In this document: piece by piece, positions 21,252 through 24,887 of the stretch
Numbering within the stretch: position 1 is the first letter of the stretch
Layout of the letters: every line of letters begins with the position of its first letter
The notes under the pieces: generated by a model
Seen by the model: the letters and a program-made list of their open reading frames with translations, nothing else
Told to the model about the DNA's origin: nothing
The model's database searches: none
Virus record (IMG/VR): IMGVR_UViG_3300035659_001161
Location: 1-24,887 of that record
DNA: 24,887 nucleotides
Reading direction: 5' to 3' (one strand)
DNA from: a virus
Made by a program: the position numbers and the translations under genes

Positions 21252-21569
21252 ATGACACCATTTGTATTCATCCTCCGAAACCTCCGCACTTACCATCAGG
21301 GTAAGTTGAGAGCGATTACCCGGAAGGATCTATTGTGGGTGTTGACGGAGAATGGATATCGCCTAACCGACCGTGAACTACGGATGATCTACTCCTACCT
21401 CCCGATCTGCACTTGTGAGAAAGGGCTATTCTGGCCGGAGACAAACGCTGAGCTGGAGGAGTATCGTCAGTATCTAAAGGCCAAGGCAATCCCCTTGTTT
21501 AAGCGTTGGCAGAGAGTCGCCAAGGCGCATCCCGAATTGATAGACCTGAAACAGATGGAGCTTTTCTAA
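21252..21569 (+). CDS. Hypothetical protein with possible clamp-binding C-terminus
   Basis: 105 residues. Helical: ITRKDLLWVLTENGYRLTDRELRMIYSYLPICTCEKGLFWPETNAELEEYRQYLKAK. The first half resembles a winged-helix; CTCEKGLF adds a Cys pair. The last five residues QMELF fit the bacterial sliding-clamp motif QL(S/D)LF. It could be a phage replication accessory. The next gene begins at TAATG on its stop. Confidence 0.55.
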   Translation: MTPFVFILRNLRTYHQGKLRAITRKDLLWVLTENGYRLTDRELRMIYSYLPICTCEKGLFWPETNAELEEYRQYLKAKAIPLFKRWQRVAKAHPELIDLKQMELF

Positions 21570-21760
21570 TGTCAAAAAAGAACTACGTCTGCCCAAACTG
21601 TCTGAAAGAAACCCTGATCCGCGACCAATATAGCAAGCGTTGTCTTCCCTGTCATATCCCGAGCTTAACGAAAGGCAAGTGCCGGAAGTGCGGACAGCTT
21701 CTTATTAAAGAAAACGATTCAGACATCTGTCTCAATATCCAAAGGTGCGGGACTTTATGA
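21569..21760 (+). CDS. Small zinc-ribbon protein
   Basis: 63 residues starting at 21569 (TAATG overlap), not at an upstream in-frame ATG. Two CxxC pairs (YVCPNCLK, GKCRKCGQ) plus CLPCH and DICLNIQRC: a double zinc-ribbon-like domain. Probably nucleic-acid or protein binding; target unknown. Confidence 0.6.
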   Translation: MSKKNYVCPNCLKETLIRDQYSKRCLPCHIPSLTKGKCRKCGQLLIKENDSDICLNIQRCGTL

Positions 21761-21807
21761 CCGAGATAAAGAAGCGGATCGAGATTGAAAATTTTGGGAG
21801 GAATTAA
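21757..21807 (+). CDS. 16-codon mini-cistron before 21808
   Basis: MTEIKKRIEIENFGRN, ATG at 21757 overlapping the zinc-ribbon stop, TAA immediately before the next ATG. Contains GGGAGG, the ribosome site of the next gene. Likely a translational coupling peptide. Confidence 0.35.
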   Translation: MTEIKKRIEIENFGRN

Positions 21808-22128
21808 ATGAGCAAGCCGATTGATATGAGCGTGGAAAAAATGCTGGATTTTGTATTTCCCGAATGGCCGGGGGACATGGATCGCTGTGATTCTTGTCCC
21901 CACGATCAAATTGATTGCGGTCCCGAAACAGAGGCCAAAGATTGGCCTTGTATAAAAACAAAAAGAGCCATTCTTGCCTTAATTCAAGAGTATAAAAAGT
22001 GGGCAAATGAGGCCGCGCTTGCCCTCGCAGAACCCAGGCCATTTGATTGGATAAACAGATTACAAAAACTTGCATCGGATATTATAGGCCATGCCATCCG
22101 ATTCGATTTCGACAAGGCGAAGTCATGA
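21808..22128 (+). CDS. Hypothetical protein, first of the MSxP microgene array
   Basis: 106 residues, ATG with GGGAGG. Starts MSKPIDMS, the array's typical N-terminus. Contains CDSCPHDQIDCG and WPCIKTKR (four Cys, possibly metal) and helices (IQEYKKWANEAALALAEP, WINRLQKLASDIIGHAI). Function unknown. Overlaps the next gene (ATGA). Confidence 0.6.
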   Translation: MSKPIDMSVEKMLDFVFPEWPGDMDRCDSCPHDQIDCGPETEAKDWPCIKTKRAILALIQEYKKWANEAALALAEPRPFDWINRLQKLASDIIGHAIRFDFDKAKS

Positions 22129-22280
22129 CGAAGACCCTCTCCGCCTGTTGCCATGCGCCGATCAAGGCCTATATGCCGAACGTCTCATTCTACAGCCAAA
22201 GCCCGCGCGATCCCGTGCCGTACTGTACCGACTGCGGAGCGATAGAGCCGGAGGAAATTGAGGAGGAGGAAGATGAGTAA
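22125..22280 (+). CDS. Small zinc-ribbon protein
   Basis: 51 residues from ATG 22125, ATGA-coupled. Motif SACCHAPIKAY...YCTDCGAIEPEE: Cys-Cys-His and CxxC for zinc, then a strongly acidic tail EEIEEEEDE. This CCHAPI/YCTDCG arrangement is common in phage micro-proteins. Function unknown. Confidence 0.65.
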   Translation: MTKTLSACCHAPIKAYMPNVSFYSQSPRDPVPYCTDCGAIEPEEIEEEEDE

Positions 22281-22494
22281 AATAATTGGAAGGTTACTTT
22301 GGTTTTTAAGTAAACATCATCTTTGGAAACGACCCACCGGTAGCATGGGGATAGGAGGAGAACCCACCTACGGATATGGGAAATTGTCTGATAATGGATA
22401 TTGGCAATTTCCTGTGTATCCCCAAAAACGGGAGTCCCCCGATGACTGTCCCCGCAAACAAGGGGTGAAGGAGGAGAAAGATGAGCAAGCCTGA
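22273..22494 (+). CDS. Hypothetical protein
   Basis: 73 residues from ATG 22273, overlapping the previous stop by 8 bases; GGAGGAGGAAG ribosome site. Hydrophobic/aromatic N-terminus (MSKIIGRLLWFLSKHHLWK), Gly-rich middle (TGSMGIGGEPTYGYGKLSDN), and a charged end. No clear function. Confidence 0.5.
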   Translation: MSKIIGRLLWFLSKHHLWKRPTGSMGIGGEPTYGYGKLSDNGYWQFPVYPQKRESPDDCPRKQGVKEEKDEQA

Positions 22495-22696
22495 ATTTTG
22501 GTGGTGTGTGAAATCATTTGACAGATTGGTTCTCGAAAGTGTCCGTCGAACAAGAAAAATAGCCCTTGCAGACCGTATCGGAGAATGGAAAAAACAGGGG
22601 TACGCATGGACCACAAAAATCAAATTACCCGGCAATGAGTCTATCGTCCGCATCCGCGTTGAGGAAGTGGGGAGGAAGAAAATTCCTAATGAGTAA
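22481..22696 (+). CDS. MSxP family protein A, copy 1
   Basis: 71 residues; ATG with GGAGGAG. MSKPEFWWCVKS..., VRRTRKIALADRIGEWKKQG, then KLPGNESIVRIRVEEVGRKK. The start, WC-KS, R..A..DR, KLP..ES..RIRVEE pattern recurs in 23855-24046, so the two are paralogs. Function unknown. Confidence 0.55.
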   Translation: MSKPEFWWCVKSFDRLVLESVRRTRKIALADRIGEWKKQGYAWTTKIKLPGNESIVRIRVEEVGRKKIPNE

Positions 22697-22820
22697 ACCA
22701 TACAGTAATTCTAACTGGCATTGGTTTCTTTGGTTAATGGGTCAGTCCTTTAAATTCGCAAAGGTAGCATTTCAAATGCTTTTTAATGGTGGAGCGCGCG
22801 TGAAAGGAACCCGCCGATGA
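22689..22820 (+). CDS. Short MSxP protein with hydrophobic middle
   Basis: 43 residues, MSKPYSNSNWHWFLWLMGQS, then FKFAKVAFQMLFNGGARVKG, ending TRR. Overlaps the previous stop. Aromatic hydrophobic segment may attach to membranes. Its stop is part of the junction CCGCCGATGA, which starts the next mini-cistron. Confidence 0.4.
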   Translation: MSKPYSNSNWHWFLWLMGQSFKFAKVAFQMLFNGGARVKGTRR

Positions 22821-22858
22821 CTGACCCGAGCAAGAGGGAGGAGGAGAATGATGATTGA
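22817..22858 (+). CDS. 13-codon mini-cistron MTDPSKREEENDD
   Basis: MTDP start in the array style, overlapping the preceding stop, ending inside the next gene (ATG 22848). It contains GGGAGGAGGAG, the ribosome site of the next gene. Likely a coupling peptide or a remnant 5' module. Confidence 0.35.
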   Translation: MTDPSKREEENDD

Positions 22859-23012
22859 ATTATCCTGCAATTGTGATGAATGTAAAAAGCGGTTGGGTGA
22901 TGGAGATGCGGTTTATTGTGAAACCTGCGTAGCCGAACTTCGGCGGGAAATCGATGAACTGCAAAATGAGATTATCAAACTGAAAGAGGCCACTGATGAG
23001 CAGGCCGACTGA
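22848..23012 (+). CDS. Zinc-finger/coiled-coil microprotein
   Basis: 54 residues, behind GGAGGAG. Zinc-like cluster CNCDECKKRLGDGDAVYCETC followed by a heptad helix (VAELRREIDELQNEIIKLKE). Function unknown; dimeric zinc-binding protein suggested. Overlaps the next gene by 17 bases. Confidence 0.5.
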   Translation: MMIELSCNCDECKKRLGDGDAVYCETCVAELRREIDELQNEIIKLKEATDEQAD

Positions 23013-23256
23013 CCCGAGCGAGAAGGATTTGCTGGAATTCCTTGATGGGCATAAACCCATAGGGAAACAAAATCCCGACCATGTTTGCTTCGACGCCATC
23101 CGCCGCCTGATCGAGGAGCAGAGGGAGTTGGAAGAGAAAGTGAAAGAGTGGCAAAAAAGGGCGACAAGTATTATGGACGACCTGGACACGTCCGATTCGA
23201 GCGGCGTTCTTCTTAATGACATCCGCGACTTCGACTTCGGGAAGGGGGGGAAATAA
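22996..23256 (+). CDS. MSxP family protein B, copy 1
   Basis: 86 residues. Starts MSRPTDPSEKDLLEFLDG, then FDAIRRLIEEQRELEEKVKEW, and ends IRDFDFGKGGK. The start and middle match 24263-24553, and the end matches 24572-24754, so it combines modules found apart elsewhere. Helical, no known motif. Confidence 0.55.
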   Translation: MSRPTDPSEKDLLEFLDGHKPIGKQNPDHVCFDAIRRLIEEQRELEEKVKEWQKRATSIMDDLDTSDSSGVLLNDIRDFDFGKGGK

Positions 23257-23258
23257 AC

Positions 23259-23456
23259 ATGCCGATCTCAAGAGTAGAGTTTCTGGAAAATCAGAAGAAT
23301 CTATGCAAGGAGAAGATCTATCCGTTTTTCATGCCCGGAAATGGGATTTGTTTCCGGTGCGGACGGGACATCATTCCAAGACTGATTGAAAAAGGCGAGA
23401 ACGGGAAGTCGCTCGTGACCGGATGCCCGTTATGTATGTATTCATATTGCGAATAA
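23259..23456 (+). CDS. Zinc-ribbon-like small protein
   Basis: 65 residues, ATG after a GGAAGGGGGGGAAA purine run. N-terminus helical (SRVEFLENQKNLCKEKIYPF), then CFRCGRDIIPRL and GCPLCMYSYCE: two CxxC pairs for zinc. Function unknown. Confidence 0.6.
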   Translation: MPISRVEFLENQKNLCKEKIYPFFMPGNGICFRCGRDIIPRLIEKGENGKSLVTGCPLCMYSYCE

Positions 23457-23468
23457 AAGAGGCCGCCG

Positions 23469-23510
23469 ATGACCAAGCCTGATTGCATCGGCAATGGGAG
23501 GGAAAGATGA
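23469..23510 (+). CDS. 13-codon mini-cistron MTKPDCIGNGRER
   Basis: ATG in junction CCGCCGATGA; ends ATGA-coupled to 23507. Contains GGGAGG, the ribosome site of the next gene. The junction 23459-23482 recurs with one mismatch at 24033-24056. Confidence 0.35.
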   Translation: MTKPDCIGNGRER

Positions 23511-23692
23511 AGGCCGTTTTATGTCCGGTTTGTTGTGGACGAGGAACGATTCCATCCCAACCCGTTGGGGTAAGTTTAACCGAAAATAAATGTCATGGGT
23601 GTGGGGGTTTGGGATGGGTGACCGTTCCCGATGATCTTTGGACTATGCCTTATCCAAAACAAAAGGAAAAAGATGATGATCCCAAAATATAA
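23507..23692 (+). CDS. DnaJ-like zinc-knuckle microprotein
   Basis: 61 residues from ATG 23507 (GGGAGG upstream). CPVCCGRG and CHGCGGLGW repeat the CxxCxGxG zinc repeat of DnaJ, a fold for binding unfolded protein or nucleic acid. No J-domain. Acidic end QKEKDDDPKI. Role unknown. Confidence 0.6.
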   Translation: MKAVLCPVCCGRGTIPSQPVGVSLTENKCHGCGGLGWVTVPDDLWTMPYPKQKEKDDDPKI

Positions 23693-23852
23693 CCGCCTTT
23701 CCACCCTCGCCTGGGCCATCATCTTCCTCGCCGCGCTGTGGCTCTGCCTGGTTGCGATTCCGCAATTTACTGACAGGATTAGCCGCCATGAGGACACCTG
23801 GGCGAAGCAGACGGGGGATATGCCATCGGTAAAATTGAGTAAAGGAGATTGA
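23673..23852 (+). CDS. Small membrane protein
   Basis: 59 residues from ATG 23673, overlapping the previous gene by 20 bases; AAGGA upstream. One TM segment (LSTLAWAIIFLAALWLCLVA) and a soluble end (IPQFTDRISRHEDTWAKQTG). Function unknown. Confidence 0.5.
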   Translation: MMIPKYNRLSTLAWAIIFLAALWLCLVAIPQFTDRISRHEDTWAKQTGDMPSVKLSKGD

Positions 23853-23854
23853 AG

Positions 23855-24046
23855 ATGACCAAACCTAAATCTTTGTGGTGCATTAAGTCGGGAAATTTAC
23901 TATTGCCTTTTACGGTTAGAGCCAGCAGAAGAAAGGCCATCTCTGACCGCTTGGATGATATTTGGCAGGAGAAACTTCCCGACCATGAGTCCGTTGCCCG
24001 CATCCGCGTTGAGGAAGCGCCGAAGAAGAAAGGAGGCCGCCGATGA
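23855..24046 (+). CDS. MSxP family protein A, copy 2
   Basis: 63 residues from ATG 23855 (AAAGGAG upstream; TTG 23849 less likely). MTKPKSLWCIKS...VRASRRKAISDRLD...KLPDHESVARIRVEEAPKKK, paralogous to 22481-22696. DNA around CGCATCCGCGTTGAGGAAG is identical in the two copies. Function unknown; ends at the junction with the next gene. Confidence 0.55.
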   Translation: MTKPKSLWCIKSGNLLLPFTVRASRRKAISDRLDDIWQEKLPDHESVARIRVEEAPKKKGGRR

Positions 24047-24258
24047 CCAGGCCTGAAGTGAGCGAGAAAATAAAGGTGATGAAATTCTATCCGTGGAAAT
24101 TCCGGGACTCACCAATGATTGTAGAATTCACCAAAGAAAACTGGGATAGTCTTTGGCAATTCGTTCAAGATGTGGACGTGGAAGATGGGATTGCCGTGAA
24201 AGTGGATTGGATGTTCAGGTATGCTTTTGAGGCCCTACCTGAGCACTTAGGATGGTGA
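24043..24258 (+). CDS. MSxP-array protein
   Basis: 71 residues, ATGA overlap. MTRPEVSEKIKVMKFYPWKF then FTKENWDSLWQFVQDVDVED and GIAVKVDWMFRYAFEALPEH. The 5' end is the shared array module, the rest is unique. Function unknown. Confidence 0.5.
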   Translation: MTRPEVSEKIKVMKFYPWKFRDSPMIVEFTKENWDSLWQFVQDVDVEDGIAVKVDWMFRYAFEALPEHLGW

Positions 24259-24262
24259 ACCG

Positions 24263-24553
24263 ATGAGTGAGCCGAGCGAGAAGGATTTACTGAAGTTTAT
24301 TAATGACCTCAAGGAATGGGAAGAGACCGAACCGGGCGATTGGGATTGGAAGCCGGAATCCTTAAAATTATTGGATGCCATCCGCCGCCTCATCGAGAAG
24401 GGGCCGGAAGTGGATGAAGAGTTTGTGCAATGGGCGCAATCATTTCTCAATCCATATCCTGGGCATGGGGGAATGAATGCTCCATCGAAATCATCTATTC
24501 GCCAGGTTCTTGGCAGAGCCGGAGTGCGATTAAAGGAGTCCGCCGATGAGTGA
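24263..24553 (+). CDS. MSxP family protein B, copy 2
   Basis: 96 residues. MSEPSEKDLLKFINDLKEWEE, DAIRRLIEKGPEVDEEFVQW, then a unique end (SSIRQVLGRAGVRLKESADE). Shares its 5' and middle segments with 22996-23256 but not the 3' end. Function unknown. Confidence 0.55.
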   Translation: MSEPSEKDLLKFINDLKEWEETEPGDWDWKPESLKLLDAIRRLIEKGPEVDEEFVQWAQSFLNPYPGHGGMNAPSKSSIRQVLGRAGVRLKESADE

Positions 24554-24575
24554 GCCGAACGAGGAGGAGAGATGA
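24546..24575 (+). CDS. 9-codon mini-cistron MSEPNEEER
   Basis: ATG in junction CCGCCGATGA, TGA overlaps the next ATG (ATGA). Contains GAGGAGGAG, the ribosome site of 24572. Like the other two, a coupling leader or remnant module. Confidence 0.35.
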   Translation: MSEPNEEER

Positions 24576-24754
24576 GGACAATCAAGGATGAGTTGATCAT
24601 ACTCGTTCCCTTTTTTGACATTACCGGAACAAATAAAGCCGTTCGTATGTGGACAACGTGGTTATGGGAAGATGGAGCATTAACGGTCCAATATGGATCG
24701 TGGATTATGGCTCCCCCAGAGAAAATCCGCGACTTCGGGAAGGGGAAGGAATGA
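24572..24754 (+). CDS. Small protein with shared IRDFGKG end
   Basis: 60 residues. MRTIKDELIILVPFFDITGT, NKAVRMWTTWLWEDGALTVQ, YGSWIMAPPEKIRDFGKGKE. Unique 5' part; the last ~10 residues and their DNA (ATCCGCGACTTCGGGAAGG-like) match the end of 22996-23256. ATGA-coupled to the next gene. Confidence 0.5.
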   Translation: MRTIKDELIILVPFFDITGTNKAVRMWTTWLWEDGALTVQYGSWIMAPPEKIRDFGKGKE

Positions 24755-24887
24755 GCACCGGCTATATCTGCCCTTTCAGCGACTGCCATGAACCGGTGCC
24801 AATACCCGACGACGACGGGTGCTCCTTCTGCTGGCGTTGCGGGGAGATGGTCGAGGCGGAGAAGGTTATCGAGTTCGATCGGGAGGA
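24751..24887 (+). CDS. Zinc-ribbon-like protein, truncated by the window edge
   Basis: At least 45 residues, open to the right end. MSTGYICPFSDCHEPVPIPD and GCSFCWRCGEMVEAEK: C-x4-C and C-x2-C-x2-C groups for zinc. ATGA overlap with the previous gene. Confidence 0.55.
   Translation, partial: MSTGYICPFSDCHEPVPIPDDDGCSFCWRCGEMVEAEKVIEFDRE

Overview
The window is a temperate, tailed double-stranded DNA phage (order Caudoviricetes-like), probably recovered as free phage or an excised/circular genome rather than as an integrated prophage. Evidence: a leftward morphogenesis operon (terminase small and large subunits, portal, scaffold, HK97-type major capsid protein), a tyrosine integrase in an operon with a repressor, a lambda-like divergent switch, a RecT/exonuclease/SSB recombination block, and a candidate origin with a perfect DnaA box. 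A 20-base match to the 3' end of a bacterial tRNA-Leu lies beside the integrase and has phage genes on both sides, as expected of an uncut attP. The host cannot be named; it is a bacterium with strong Shine-Dalgarno use, DnaA, and leuX-type tRNA-Leu 3' sequence.

Layout. 1-10921 (minus strand): packaging and head genes. Reading leftward from 10921 they are a small basic protein, TerS, TerL, a possible PD-(D/E)XK protein, an endonuclease VII-like HNH, a membrane protein, portal, an HTH/AT-hook-like protein, scaffold, major capsid, three small proteins, and a large secreted-looking beta-helix protein that runs off the left edge. No tail tube, tape measure or endolysin gene is in the window. 10930-11019: back-to-back sigma70-type promoters fire the head operon leftward and a small early operon rightward. 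11026-12359: AT-rich small genes, including a free-standing DnaB N-domain-like protein and a YopX protein. 12360-12908: a regulatory gap with repeats, palindromes, a pyrimidine tract, a terminator and a possible promoter. 12909-14929: ArdC-like antirestriction gene, small genes, and a strongly structured 230-nt gap that could be an RNA. 15046-16810: attP-like site, integrase, a lipoprotein and the repressor (minus strand). 16851-16968: the switch. 16999-20156: Cro-like and Xis-like regulators, RecT, PD-(D/E)XK exonuclease, an SSB-tailed protein, SSB. 20157-20501: candidate origin. 20502-24887: tightly packed tiny genes, starting with membrane/holin-like proteins, then an array of microgenes.

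How it works together. The repressor operon would keep lysogeny and express the lipoprotein in the prophage. On induction the rightward switch promoter would drive Cro/Xis-like control, then recombination and replication proteins that act at the DnaA-box origin using host replisome parts. The head operon is read from a separate leftward promoter.

The most unusual part is 21808-24887. Many microgenes begin with the same Met-Ser/Thr-x-Pro start, are joined by the same CCGCCGATGA junction, share exchangeable 5' and 3' segments, and are interspersed with 9-13 codon mini-cistrons that overlap the next start. This looks like a modular gene-shuffling array. All functional claims come from reading the sequence only; no database search was run.
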